Source: Sphaerisporangium krabiense (GTDB lineage Bacteria > Actinomycetota > Actinomycetes > Streptosporangiales > Streptosporangiaceae). Taken from it: a stretch of 64,000 nt of DNA. The notes below the pieces were generated by a model. The model was not told where the DNA came from, made no database searches, and saw only the letters and a list, made by a program, of their open reading frames with translations. Shown here piece by piece: positions 1-10,060 of the stretch. The translations under genes were made by a program, and so were the position numbers. Numbering within the stretch: position 1 is the stretch's first letter; each line of letters starts with the position of its first letter. The DNA is taken from NCBI RefSeq assembly GCF_014200435.1, contig NZ_JACHBR010000002.1, positions 1,185,001-1,249,000 on the forward strand. Direction: 5' to 3'.

Positions 1-1357
<1,357 letters not shown>

Positions 1358-1524
1358 CACAAAGCAACAACACCCGCTGCGCGGGTGGTGCTCGCGTCCA
1401 CTGTGTGATCTCAGAGACATCAAACCTGAGACCCACACCGATACCAACATCGCAGGCATGCACCTCTGGGTGCGTGTGTGGGGTGGTTGGCAGGGTGGTG
1501 TGCTCGGTTGGTTGTTTCACGGGG

Positions 1525-1641
1525 TTACGGCGGTTTTAGCGGAAGGGAAACACCCGGTTACATTCCGAACCCGGAAGTTAAGCTTTCCAGCGCCGATGGT
1601 ACTGCACCGGGGACGGTGTGGGAGAGTAGGACACCGCCGGA
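1525..1641 (+). rRNA. rrf: 5S ribosomal RNA
   Basis: Typical actinobacterial 5S rRNA of about 117 nt. It contains the conserved segments CCCGGTTACATTCCGAACCC and AGCGCCGATGGTACTGC. The two ends pair to form helix I (CGGCGGT near the 5' end with ACCGCCG at the 3' end), which sets the boundaries to within two or three bases. It lies about 170 nt after the 23S gene and just before a long hairpin terminator, completing the rRNA operon. Confidence 0.95.
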
Positions 1642-1657
1642 CAATTTTTCGAATAGC

Positions 1658-1703
1658 AGGAAGGGCCATCCAGGAGCCGCAGGGCTCCGGGGTGGCCCTT
1701 CCT
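1658..1703 (+). terminator. rRNA operon terminator hairpin
   Basis: A long inverted repeat in which AGGAAGGGCCA(TCC) pairs with (GG)TGGCCCTTCCT around a GC-rich internal helix. It begins 17 nt after the 5S gene. The flanks are T-rich upstream (ATTTTTC) but there is only a weak T stretch downstream, as is common in actinobacteria. Confidence 0.85.
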
Positions 1704-2060
1704 GCATTTCCAGGACTCTTTTCCCCCGCCGGCTTCCGTAGCGGCACGGCCATGCCGAGACGGCGCCTAGTGCCGGGCCCCGCGGAGAAAACGACCGCGG
1801 AGCTGCGCCCGGGGTATGGGCCTCGCCTCCGGCTCGGGCTGTGTTCTCTGGCGCTGACGCGCATTCCTCGCTAGGCGCTTACCACAGGCGAACCGGCTGG
1901 CCGGCCGCCGCTATGGGCGCCGGGCTCCACCGACCTACGTCCTGCCGACGCGGCGCCTGAGAAACGGTATGCACCAGGACTGAAGTCGCGCATGCCAGTG
2001 CTGATGTCGGAGCAGAACGATGAGCTAGACCAAGGAGCGGGAGTCAACGCCGGGCTTCGC

Positions 2061-2120
2061 TTAGGAAGTGGGCGTGGGGCTGCGCCGGGATTAGGAAGTG
2101 GGCGTGGGGCTGCGCCGGGA
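2061..2120. repeat. 30-bp tandem duplication
   Basis: Two exact copies of a 30-bp unit beginning TTAGGAAGTGGGCGTGGGGC lie back to back (2061-2090 and 2091-2120). The second runs straight into a copy of the larger dispersed module. Confidence 0.95.
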
Positions 2121-2790
2121 TATGGGCCTCGCCTGCGGCTCGGGCTGTGTTCTCTGGGCGCTACCGCGCACCCCGATCGACCCGTGACGCCTGACAACAA
2201 CTCCTGGGGACCTTCGCGCATCCCTGCCACGACCTCCGGAACCTCTCGCTCCGCCACGATGGGACCCATCAAGGGCGCCGCGGCGGCGGGACGCAGGTCG
2301 GCGAATCCCGGCGCCTACTACGGCGGCCCCCCCATCCCTGCCGGCACCGGCCCGCCTCCTCGCGAAAGCACGAACGCTGAGGCACGCCACGGAATGGGCC
2401 TCGCCTGCGGCTCGGGCTGTGTTCTCTGGCGCTGACGCGCATTTCTCTCGCACCGCGTACCGCAGAAGATCGGCCGGTTTGGCGCCGTTGTGGGCGCCGG
2501 GCTCCGCCGACCTGCGTCCCGCCGACGCGGCGCCAAGAAGAGCGCGCACCAGGAACGGGAGAGACCAACGGGGAGAGACCACGCGAGGGCTGCAGAAGCG
2601 TGCCAGGGGTGGGGATGGGGAAGCGTGCGGTGCCAGGGATGGCGAAGCGTGCGGTGCCAAGGGTGGGGAAGGTCAGGGCGCGGGGTGGAATGAACGCGGA
2701 CCGTGAAGCGGTAGCGGGCACCAAGCTTCAGGAGAGATGCGCCCGAGCTGCTCCGGGCAAGGTAGGACGTAGACCTCCGGGAGGAGCCAT

Positions 2791-2891
2791 GCGGTGCTGT
2801 GCCCGAGAGCGGTGCTGTGGCCCGAGAGCGGTGCTGTGCCCGAGAGCGGTGCTGCGCCCGAGAGCGGTGCTGTGGCCCGAGAGCGGTGCTG
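2791..2891. repeat. 18/19-bp tandem array, six copies
   Basis: Six copies of GCGGTGCTG followed by TGCCCGAGA, TGGCCCGAGA or CGCCCGAGA lie head to tail (near 2791, 2809, 2828, 2846, 2864 and 2883). The period alternates between 18 and 19 bp, so the array cannot hold an open frame of constant register. It abuts the last copy of the larger dispersed module. There are no spacers, so this is not a CRISPR array. Confidence 0.9.
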
Positions 2892-3150
2892 CGCCCGGGA
2901 ATGGGCCTCGCCTTCGGCTTGGGCTGTGTTTCCCATGCGCTGACGCGCGTTCCATGCCTGGCGCGTACCGCAGAAGGGCGGTCGGCCGGCCGCCGTTGGG
3001 GGCGCCGGGCCCCGCTGATCTGCATCCCGGCGACGCGGCGCCAAGAAGCGCACGCAGCAGGAACAGGGAAGGGCGCGTCAGAGCCGGGGCAGAGTGAGGG
3101 CGGACCCTGAAGCGGTAGTGGTCACGAAGCTTGAGGGGAAATGCGCTGAG

Positions 3151-3437
3151 GGGTTCGGGGTGGGGGTGTTTGCTGGTGTTGTCGGGTGGTTTGGGGGGAT
3201 GAGGGTTGGGGTGTTATGCGGCTCGGGGGGTTTGGTGGCTTGCTAGGCTGGGGAGTGCTGGGCCACCCCACCTTGGGTGGCCTTCGTCGCGTAAGGCGCC
3301 CATGGCGGGCGAGCGGCGACAGAGCGCGAACGGGCCTGTGTCCCGCGGCCGGATGGACCGTCCCCTCCGCACACGGTCGGCGCGACGGACGAGCGCAGAT
3401 CACGGCGTACGTGGTCAGCGAGTGACGAAGGACAGAA
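3151..3437. other. G-rich leader upstream of the RG-rich protein gene
   Basis: This is a non-coding stretch. Its first 90 bases are strongly G-rich on the plus strand, with many runs of three to six G separated by short T-rich loops, so a G-quadruplex is possible. A perfect 8-bp hairpin follows (GGCCACCC with GGGTGGCC, 3261-3282). The remainder up to the GTG start has no feature I can name. Confidence 0.5.
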
Positions 3438-6400
3438 GTGAACAGAGATAACGGACGTGAGGACTCAGGCCGTCCCGACGACGGCGCGAACCGGCGGGAA
3501 GAGCGTCCCGGCGGGTTCCGCGGCGACCGCGGGGAAGGCCGGGAGGGCCGCCCCGCTGACCGGGATCGCACCGGCGAGCGCCGGGAGGGGCGTCCCGGCG
3601 ACGGCCCCCGTTACGGCGAGCGCCGCGAAGGGCGTCCCGCCGGTGCCTATGGGTCCCGCGACCGTGACCCCCGAGGAGGCCGCACGTTCCAGCGCGGCGG
3701 GGGTGAAGATCGGCCGTATGGCCGTGAAGGGCGCGCCGCCGGCCCCGGTGGCGGGGCCGGACGTGACGCGCGAAGTGAGCGCCCCGGCCGATTCTCCGAC
3801 CGAGGCGGACGCCCCAATGACCGTGAGCAGCAGGGCGGAGGCTACGGCCGGTCGCGCGACGATCGGGGAGACCGTGGCTTCGGCCGCGGGTCGTACGACG
3901 ATCGGCGAGGTCGCGACGAAGGCCGGTCCGGTTCCCGGTACGGAGACCGGCGCGAAGGCGGCCAGGCCGGGGGCGGCTCCGGCTGGCGTGATCGTGACGA
4001 CCGTGGCGGACGGCCCTTCCGGTCGGACGACCGGGGCGCACGACCGTCCTATCGCGGCGACGACCGTGGCGGACGCCCGTATCGGTCCGAGGACCGCGGC
4101 GCGCACCGGCCTGGTGACCGCGAGGGTCGTTCTTATGGATCCGGTGAGGGCGGCGGCTACCGGTCGGGCGACCGTGGAGGTCGTCCCTACGGGTCGGGCG
4201 ATGCCTACCGGTCGGGCGACCGTGAGGGGCGTTCCTACCGGTCCGGTGAGGGCGGCGGCTACCGGTCGGGTGGCCGTGAGGGGGGTTCTCGCGGTTCGGA
4301 CGACCGCGGGGCGTACCGCTCGGGCGAGCGTGGTGCCGGTCGCCCGGATGAGCGTGGCGGACGTCCCTATCGGTCGGACGACCGTGGTGGCGGCAGGCCG
4401 TTCCAGAAGGACGACCGCAGGGGCGGGTTCGGTCCGCGCCCGTTCGGCCGGGAAGGGCGTGGCGATGACGCGGGCCGCCGCCCTTACGACCGTGGGGAGC
4501 GTGGCGATGACGCGGGCCGCCGCCCCTACGACCGTGGGGAGCGCGGCGACCGGGACACCCGTTACCGCGATGACCGCGGGGCCTCCGGCGAGGGCCGCCA
4601 GGGCCGTGACGATCGTGGCGCTCCGGGCGGTCGCCGCCAGTTCCAGCGGGACGACCGGCGGGATGACCGCTTCGGCCGCGAGGGCCGTACCTTCGACCGT
4701 GAGGATCGTGGTGGGTCCGATCGTGGAGGGCGTGGTGGCTCGGCGGGCCGGTTCGCCGGTGGTGACCGGGCGTCCGATCGCGGCGAGGGCCGCGGGGGCC
4801 GTTCCTTCGAGCGTGAGGACCGCGGGGGCCTGGGCGCGCGTCCGTTCGGCCGCGAGGGCCGCGACGAGCGGACCGGCGGCGGAGATCGTGGCGGCTATGG
4901 TGACCGCCCCGCCTACCGCCGTGACGACCGTCCGCGCGGACGGGACGACCGCGGCGGGCGCTTCGAGCGTGACGACCGCCGTGGGGCGGGGCCACGTCCG
5001 TTCAGCCGCGAGGGCCGCGAGGCGCGGGACGAGCGCGGGCCGCGCGGCGGCCGGGCGTTCGGCGACGATCGCCCCACTCACTCCCGTGAGCGCGCGGACG
5101 ATTCGCAGGGGTCGCCGTCCGAGGGCGGGGGCACCCGTGCCCGGTACGGTCGTGAGCGTGGCCGTCCCTTCGAGCGCGAGACGCCGCGCGGCACGAGCAC
5201 GGTGGAGCACGCGCCGATCCCCGAGCTGGCCGCGGACATCACTCCCGACGAGCTGGACAAGGAGATCCGCGACGAGCTGCGTTCGCTGCCGAACGACCTC
5301 GCGGACAAGATCGCGAGCCATCTGGTCGCCGCCGAGCGGGCGCTGGGCGATGACGATCCGGCGCTGGCCTACGAGCACGCGAAGGTGGCACGCAGGTTCG
5401 CGGCGCGGATCGGCGTCGTCCGTGAGGCCGTGGGGCTGGCCGCCTACCGTGCCGGGCAGTACGCGGAGGCTCTCAGCGATCTGCGGGCGGCGCGGCGCCT
5501 GACCGGCTCGGACGCCTTCCTGCCGATCATGGCGGACTGCGAGCGCGGCCTCGGCAGGCCGGAGCGCGCGCTCGACCTGGTCCGCTCCCCTGAGGCCGAG
5601 CGCCTCGACCGGGGGGGACGCATCGAACTGGCCATCGTCGAATCCGGGGCACGGCGGGATCTCGGGCAGCACGACGCCGCCGTGATCACGTTGCAGCGAC
5701 TGCCCGAGCTGCGCGTGCAGGAGCCCCATCCGTGGTCGGCTCGCCTGACGTTCGCGTACGCGGACGCTCTCGCCCAAGCCGGTCACATCGAGGCGGCGAC
5801 CGACTGGTTCGAGCGGGCGATGACGTTCGACGAGGACGGTGAGACGGACGCCGCCGAGCGGTACGCCGAGCTGACCGGCGCGGTGATCGAGGACGTCGAG
5901 GAGCTCGACGACGAGGACCTGGACGAGCTCGACTTCGCCGACTTCGGTGACCTGGGCCAGGCCACTGATGAGGGAGAGCGGGACGCCGCCGCCCCAGCCG
6001 ACGTCCTCGACGCTGCCGAGGACGTCGAGGTGGAGGAAGACCTTGGCGACGACGTCGAGGAGCCCAAGGCGCTCGGCGAGGACGCTTCCGGCGTGACGCC
6101 GGCGCCGGGCGGCGAGGCGGCGGACGCGGGGCCGGGCCGGGCCGATGAGGCCTCCGCCACGGCCGAGCGGGACGCCGGCGAGGGCGCGCCTGAGGCCGGG
6201 TCGCCGTCCGGTCCGAGTGTCGTCGGCGATGTCCTCAGCCCCGAACCGGCCGGTTCCTCCGAGGATGACGCCCCGGGCGCCTCCGGTGACAAGGCCGGGG
6301 ACGTTCCTGGCGGCCGGACGGCCGGCGCCGCGGGCTCGTCCCCGGTGGTCAGGACCGAGACGAAGATCTCGGGGTTGGAGCCGGGCATGGCTCCGGCGTT

Positions 6401-6503
6401 CATCGAGCCTGATTTCGGCGACGTGGACCCCGGCGACCCGGAGGACGCCCTGGACGACCGCGATATTCCCGCCGCGGACGAGCAGGGCAAGCGGAAGGCC
6501 TGA
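3438..6503 (+). CDS. RG/DR-rich disordered protein with TPR-like domain and acidic tail
   Basis: A 1021-residue protein in three parts. Residues 1 to about 580 are extremely rich in Arg, Gly and Asp, with repeated DDRGGRPY, DREGRSY and GRRPYDRGERG blocks, and are predicted to be disordered. Residues of about 590 to 820 form a helical TPR-like region (ITPDELDKEIRDEL, AYEHAKVARRFAARIG, AGQYAEALSDLRAARR and similar). The rest is a Glu/Asp/Ala/Pro-rich acidic tail. Actinobacteria commonly carry a TPR protein like the middle part in this neighbourhood; its function is not established. RG-rich tracts often bind RNA or drive condensates in other proteins (family knowledge), so RNA binding is an inference. 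The GTG start has AAGGACAG upstream. A 42-bp exact-type tandem duplication lies at 4461-4544. Other long frames over the first half are codon-bias shadows of this low-complexity region. Confidence 0.85.
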   Translation: MNRDNGREDSGRPDDGANRREERPGGFRGDRGEGREGRPADRDRTGERREGRPGDGPRYGERREGRPAGAYGSRDRDPRGGRTFQRGGGEDRPYGREGRAAGPGGGAGRDARSERPGRFSDRGGRPNDREQQGGGYGRSRDDRGDRGFGRGSYDDRRGRDEGRSGSRYGDRREGGQAGGGSGWRDRDDRGGRPFRSDDRGARPSYRGDDRGGRPYRSEDRGAHRPGDREGRSYGSGEGGGYRSGDRGGRPYGSGDAYRSGDREGRSYRSGEGGGYRSGGREGGSRGSDDRGAYRSGERGAGRPDERGGRPYRSDDRGGGRPFQKDDRRGGFGPRPFGREGRGDDAGRRPYDRGERGDDAGRRPYDRGERGDRDTRYRDDRGASGEGRQGRDDRGAPGGRRQFQRDDRRDDRFGREGRTFDREDRGGSDRGGRGGSAGRFAGGDRASDRGEGRGGRSFEREDRGGLGARPFGREGRDERTGGGDRGGYGDRPAYRRDDRPRGRDDRGGRFERDDRRGAGPRPFSREGREARDERGPRGGRAFGDDRPTHSRERADDSQGSPSEGGGTRARYGRERGRPFERETPRGTSTVEHAPIPELAADITPDELDKEIRDELRSLPNDLADKIASHLVAAERALGDDDPALAYEHAKVARRFAARIGVVREAVGLAAYRAGQYAEALSDLRAARRLTGSDAFLPIMADCERGLGRPERALDLVRSPEAERLDRGGRIELAIVESGARRDLGQHDAAVITLQRLPELRVQEPHPWSARLTFAYADALAQAGHIEAATDWFERAMTFDEDGETDAAERYAELTGAVIEDVEELDDEDLDELDFADFGDLGQATDEGERDAAAPADVLDAAEDVEVEEDLGDDVEEPKALGEDASGVTPAPGGEAADAGPGRADEASATAERDAGEGAPEAGSPSGPSVVGDVLSPEPAGSSEDDAPGASGDKAGDVPGGRTAGAAGSSPVVRTETKISGLEPGMAPAFIEPDFGDVDPGDPEDALDDRDIPAADEQGKRKA

Positions 6504-6522
6504 AAGGCCTGGTAAGAGAGTT

Positions 6523-6561
6523 GGTGGGCGCCGCCTAGCGTGAAGGCGCGCGGCGCCCACC
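6523..6561 (+). terminator. Terminator-like hairpin after the RG-rich protein gene
   Basis: A perfect 11-bp inverted repeat, GGTGGGCGCCG with CGGCGCCCACC, around a 17-nt loop. It lies 20 nt after the stop codon and upstream of the convergent hydrolase gene. There is no clear T-run, but the position and stem strength suit a terminator. Confidence 0.65.
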
Positions 6562-6653
6562 GTTCGTCATTCCCCTGTCACGTCGTTTTTATGCGCGCCC
6601 ATGCGAATTCGAGTGCGGCGTGGGTGTTTAAGCAGTCCTTATTCGCGGCGCGC

Positions 6654-7592
6654 TCACGTGGCGTCCGGGTGGGTGCGCTCCAGCCAGTGCATGATTCCCG
6701 CCACGTTCGACGGCGCGCCGCTGAGCAGTTCGAACCGCTCGGCCGTTTCCTCGTTCTCGGCGCTCAGGGCGGCATAACGCTCGCGCGTCCTGTCCCGGAC
6801 CATCGCGACGGCGTGGTCGAGGTCCATGCCCGCCGTGTGGGCTTGCGTAGTGAGATCGACCCAGATGCGGAGTTCCTCGGCTGACCGCTCCAGCGTCGCG
6901 GCGACGTCGGTGACCGGCCCATAGTGGCTGAAAAGCAGCCGCTGGGGGCCGAGCTCGCCGAACAGCGCGACGGAGTTCAGCGCCGTCTGGAGGTCGAAGT
7001 CCGGTGGAGGCGTAGCGGGGCGCAGGTCGCCGGTCTCGGGCAGGTAGACGCCGGCGGCGTCGCCCACGTACAGGTCTCCGGTGAAGGAGTCCAGCAGGCC
7101 CACGTGGTGCTTGGCGTGGCCGGGGGAGTGGTGGCCGGAGAGGGTCCTGCCGCCGCCGAGGTCGATCGACCCGGTGTCGCCGAGGGTGCGGATGCGGGCC
7201 GCGTCCGTCGGGGCCAGGCGGCCGAAGAGCCGGTCGAGCTGGTCGCCCCAGACCATGCGCGCGCTGGCCATCAGACGGGAGGGGTCGGCGAGGTGCCGCG
7301 CGCCCTTCTCGTGGACGACGATCTCCGCGGACGGGTAGTGGCCGGCGATGTCGCCGACGCCTCCGGCGTGGTCCAGGTGGATGTGGGTGACCACGACCGT
7401 GGCGAGGTCGTTCGGGCCGACGCCGAGGGACGTGAGCGCGTCGCGGACCACGGGCGCGGAGGTCGAGGTGCCGGTCTCGACCAGGCAGGGACGGTCGCCG
7501 AGGATCAGGTAGCCGGCGGTGATCCCGGAGTATCCGGCCATCCGCGTGTCGATCTCGTAGACGTCACCGCCGAGCGGCGTCACGTTGTCCAC
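6654..7592 (-). CDS. Metallo-beta-lactamase-fold hydrolase
   Basis: A 312-residue MBL-fold protein. The metal-binding motif THIHLDHAGG lies at residues 69-78. Further conserved pieces are HSPGHAKHHVG, the Asp of YVGDAAG and the late His of FSHYGP, so all ligands for a dinuclear metal site appear to be present. The substrate cannot be told from sequence; glyoxalase II, lactonase and other hydrolase activities all occur in this fold. It starts with GTG, preceded by GGGAG at good spacing. It is transcribed alone, convergent with the RG-rich protein gene, and has no signal peptide, so it should be cytoplasmic. Confidence 0.9.
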   Translation of the reverse strand: MDNVTPLGGDVYEIDTRMAGYSGITAGYLILGDRPCLVETGTSTSAPVVRDALTSLGVGPNDLATVVVTHIHLDHAGGVGDIAGHYPSAEIVVHEKGARHLADPSRLMASARMVWGDQLDRLFGRLAPTDAARIRTLGDTGSIDLGGGRTLSGHHSPGHAKHHVGLLDSFTGDLYVGDAAGVYLPETGDLRPATPPPDFDLQTALNSVALFGELGPQRLLFSHYGPVTDVAATLERSAEELRIWVDLTTQAHTAGMDLDHAVAMVRDRTRERYAALSAENEETAERFELLSGAPSNVAGIMHWLERTHPDAT

Positions 7593-7960
7593 AGGTCACT
7601 CCCTTGCAGGCCGACGGGTCGGGCGTGGTCCGTTCACGAGCGTAGGGCACGCCTCGGACGGGGCCCATGCCGGTTCGCGGGACCGCCCCCGTGCTCGGGG
7701 TGGGCTGATGTGTTGGTTCGTACGCTCTAATCCGATTTCTTTCCCGAGCCTGCTCAGTGTCACTGGGAGGGGGAATCGTAGATGGAGGTCATTCGGCCGC
7801 TGTAGTGCGGTGGTTTCGACGACTTTTCTGCTATTAGCGGGATATGTCGAGTATGGGGACATCGAGTTTTCCACAGAACGACGCTCGGCCGTCATGCGTG
7901 TCGTCCGCGGTCCGAAGAATGGTGCCCGAACCGATCCGGCCAAATCGAGGGGGCATTCCG
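7593..7960. other. Divergent intergenic region, MBL hydrolase / SSB-like
   Basis: This 368-bp region separates two divergent genes and should hold both promoters, although I cannot place them with confidence. The reading frame of the SSB-like gene stays open upstream to an ATG at 7844. That extension lacks similarity to SSB proteins and has no good ribosome binding site. Confidence 0.4.
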
Positions 7961-8635
7961 ATGGAAGCGATTCCGCACCGCAACATGGTCACGTTGGTGG
8001 GGCGCGTGTCCAGGGTTCCCACCATGAGAGAACTGCCCAGTGGCGACCGGGTGACGAGCTGGGGGCTAGCCGTCCGGCGGCCCGCCGGGCATCCGAGCAA
8101 CAAGAAATCCGACGGCATCGCCTGCGTGGCCTTCGACTGCGAGGTGTCGGCCGTCGTGACCCATTGGGAGGTGAACGACGTCGTCAGCGTCGAGGGAGCC
8201 CTGCATCACCGTTTCCGCGGGACCTCGGGGATCGGCGCGAGCACCTACGAGGTCGAGGTCCATCGGGCCCGAAGGCTCGAACAGGCCCCGACCTCGCGGA
8301 GAACGACCGCGGGAGTCGGCGCAAGGGCTGAGTCCGGGCCCGCAGCGCCCGGGACTACGCCCGTGGGTCTCCTGCCGCCTGCCGTGGCGCCTCTCACAGC
8401 CAGGCCCCCAACGCCCATTTCCGCAGGGCCTGGAAAGGCGTCCGTCCCCGCCCCCTTCGTCCCCGCGGCGTCCGCCCGTGCGGTGGCCTCGCGTGGCGTG
8501 GCCGGCTCGTTGGCGCCGCTGCCGGTGGCGGTCGAGGTGGGGGCGGGTCAGGGCGTGATGTCGGGGGCCGGGGAGGGATCAGTCCGTGGCGAAGGTGCGG
8601 AGGATCAACCCGGTACGGGGCTTGGGGCCGAATGA
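7961..8635 (+). CDS. Single-stranded DNA-binding protein-like (OB fold)
   Basis: A 224-residue protein. Residues 1 to about 105 resemble the OB fold of bacterial SSB: NMVTLVGRVS near the start, a middle SWGLAVRR strand and a WEVNDVVSVEGALHHRFRG strand before TYEVEVHRARRLE. The rest is a Pro/Ala/Gly-rich tail. The canonical acidic DDDIPF tip of housekeeping SSB is absent, so this is probably a paralogue or specialised SSB (inference). The ATG start follows GAGGGGG at ideal spacing, which favours it over an upstream ATG that would add 39 residues. The last 57 bases overlap the end of the convergent DUF1015 gene. Confidence 0.8.
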   Translation: MEAIPHRNMVTLVGRVSRVPTMRELPSGDRVTSWGLAVRRPAGHPSNKKSDGIACVAFDCEVSAVVTHWEVNDVVSVEGALHHRFRGTSGIGASTYEVEVHRARRLEQAPTSRRTTAGVGARAESGPAAPGTTPVGLLPPAVAPLTARPPTPISAGPGKASVPAPFVPAASARAVASRGVAGSLAPLPVAVEVGAGQGVMSGAGEGSVRGEGAEDQPGTGLGAE

Positions 8636-9943
8636 CGTGGACTTGCGGGGCACCCGTTCGCCTACGGCGGCGATGGCGTACACGTCCTCGACGGTGAGCG
8701 AGGGCACGATCACGGCGGTCCCCGATTCCCGGCGGGCCATCTGGGCGGCGAGCAGGGGGTCGTGGTGGACGATGCGCACGGTTCGCTCGTCGTCGTGCAG
8801 GCCCCAGACCTTCGGAAGGAGGAATTCAGACAAGATGGACGTGCTCAGCGACTTCCAGCGAGCCGATCGCGACGGGGGCATGGCGTGGGCGACCTGTACG
8901 GGGTCGGGGTCGGTGAGAAGGTGGCTCGGCCCGGCGCCCGCCAGCACGAAGGCCGGCCCCTCCGCCGTGGCCAGGGCCGCCAGGGCGTCCTCCAGGCGGG
9001 CATGTTCGTGCACCTGCCAGGAGCCTTTGGCGCGCGCCGCCGCCTCCTTCAAGGGCAGCCCGGGGATGACCCGGTGAATCGCCTTCAGTTGCGGCGGGTA
9101 GGCCGTGGAGTCGACCAGCAGGGCGAGACCGTAGTCCCACGGCCCGGCGCCGCGCCCCTGGGCGTGGTAGTCGCGCTGGAGCGCCAGGTAGGTCGCGTAC
9201 CGGTGATGACCGTCGGCGATCAGGGCTTTGTGCGGACGCAGCCCGGTGGCGACGACCGCCAGGTCGGCGGGGTCCGTGAGGGCCCAGAGGCGATGGTCGA
9301 TGCCGTCGTCGGTACGGACGTCCACCAGCGGCGGACGTGCGGCGGTCTCCGCGACGAGCCGTGCCAAGGCCCCACCCCCGAGACCTCCCTGGCCGATGAC
9401 GGGGCGGGTGGCGGCGGGGCGGTCGATGGTGAGGTGTTCGGGGCTGACCTGGTCGACGTTGTGCTCTGGGGTGGCGCTGTCGCCGTCGTAGAGGAGGAAG
9501 ATCGGTTCGAGGTTGCTCTCGGTCGTTCTCATGAGGGCGAGCCTGTCGGCGACCGTGCCGGGCATCACGTCCTCGTGGGGGAGCACGATCCCGTCCGTGG
9601 GGTCGGAGAGGGCGAGGTCGCCGATGAGGCCGCGCAGCAGGAGGCCGGGCCCGCTCTGTTCGTACACGTACACGGCCGGGGCCTCGTCCACCGCGAGCAC
9701 GCCGGATCGCAGCCACGCGAGCAGGGTCTCGCGGGCCTCGCCGTACCGCTGCTGGTCCGTGCCGGGAAGGATAAGCCGCACGACGTTGTTCGAGTGAACG
9801 TCAAGAAGGGGCCGCACGTCTTCCCGCGTGATCAGGTCGTACGGGGGGGAGGTGACGGCGGCCAAATCATCGACGGCGAATCGCACGCCGCGGAATGGCC
9901 GCAGGACCAGTCCGTCCGGCGACGGCAGTTCAGAAATCGCCAT
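8579..9943 (-). CDS. DUF1015 family protein
   Basis: About 454 residues from the chosen ATG. The N-terminal RPFRGVRF and TSPPYDLI, followed by NNVVRLILP, are characteristic of the DUF1015 family (COG4198). ADGHHRYATYLAL is a strongly conserved motif of the same family, and the length is normal. No biochemical role is established. ATG codons at 9952 and 9994 are alternative starts that would add 3 or 17 residues. None has a clear ribosome binding site, so a leaderless mRNA is possible. It is divergent from the small TPR gene and its tail overlaps the SSB-like gene. Confidence 0.9.
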   Translation of the reverse strand: MAISELPSPDGLVLRPFRGVRFAVDDLAAVTSPPYDLITREDVRPLLDVHSNNVVRLILPGTDQQRYGEARETLLAWLRSGVLAVDEAPAVYVYEQSGPGLLLRGLIGDLALSDPTDGIVLPHEDVMPGTVADRLALMRTTESNLEPIFLLYDGDSATPEHNVDQVSPEHLTIDRPAATRPVIGQGGLGGGALARLVAETAARPPLVDVRTDDGIDHRLWALTDPADLAVVATGLRPHKALIADGHHRYATYLALQRDYHAQGRGAGPWDYGLALLVDSTAYPPQLKAIHRVIPGLPLKEAAARAKGSWQVHEHARLEDALAALATAEGPAFVLAGAGPSHLLTDPDPVQVAHAMPPSRSARWKSLSTSILSEFLLPKVWGLHDDERTVRIVHHDPLLAAQMARRESGTAVIVPSLTVEDVYAIAAVGERVPRKSTSFGPKPRTGLILRTFATD

Positions 9944-10060
9944 ACCGGGCATGGTGCCATAAGGTTCTTGGTCGCTCAGAGACCGCCCCGACATCGATTG
10001 CGTTGCCCGGCTCCCTGGAAAGCCGGTAATGACAGGTCGCCTGAAGGAGGCTTCGAGAAA

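Larger units (their letters stand above)
1740..3150. repeat. Repeat-rich non-coding block after the rRNA operon
   Basis: No convincing gene is present here. The block consists of diverged copies of one module. The 5' half of the module contains ATGGGCCTCGCCTGCGGCTC and continues to GCTGACGCGCATTCC. The 3' half runs from GGGCGCCGGGC to GACGCGGCGCC. Copies run near 1811-1990, 2393-2580 and 2897-3068. A 5' half only lies near 2117-2174. An inverted 3' half lies near 2272-2320. A further shared tail (GAAGCGGTAG to AATGCGC-like) follows the copies at about 2703-2741 and 3109-3146. The open frames that cross it encode the same Arg/Pro/Ala-rich peptides wherever the DNA repeats, in several frames, which is what repeats rather than genes give. 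Confidence 0.8.

Noticed and set aside
2791-2891. Possible CRISPR array
   Set aside because: The repeats are 18 to 19 bp and directly adjacent without unique spacers, and there are no cas genes in the window.
1740-3150. Recurring Arg/Pro/Ser peptides in open frames behind the rRNA operon
   Set aside because: The same peptides appear wherever the DNA module repeats, on either strand and in changing frames. No ribosome binding site or domain supports them.
3457-5502. Long alternative reading frames on both strands across the RG-rich gene
   Set aside because: They encode Ala/Thr/Val- or Arg/His-rich low-complexity peptides and exist only because the real frame has a strong GC-biased repeat. 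The chosen frame alone continues into a folded TPR-like domain.
7585-7593. TTGTCCACA, matching an actinobacterial DnaA box (and TTTTCCACA near 7867)
   Set aside because: Only one perfect and one imperfect box 280 bp apart, with no dnaA or dnaN nearby. Probably chance, since the first spans a start codon.
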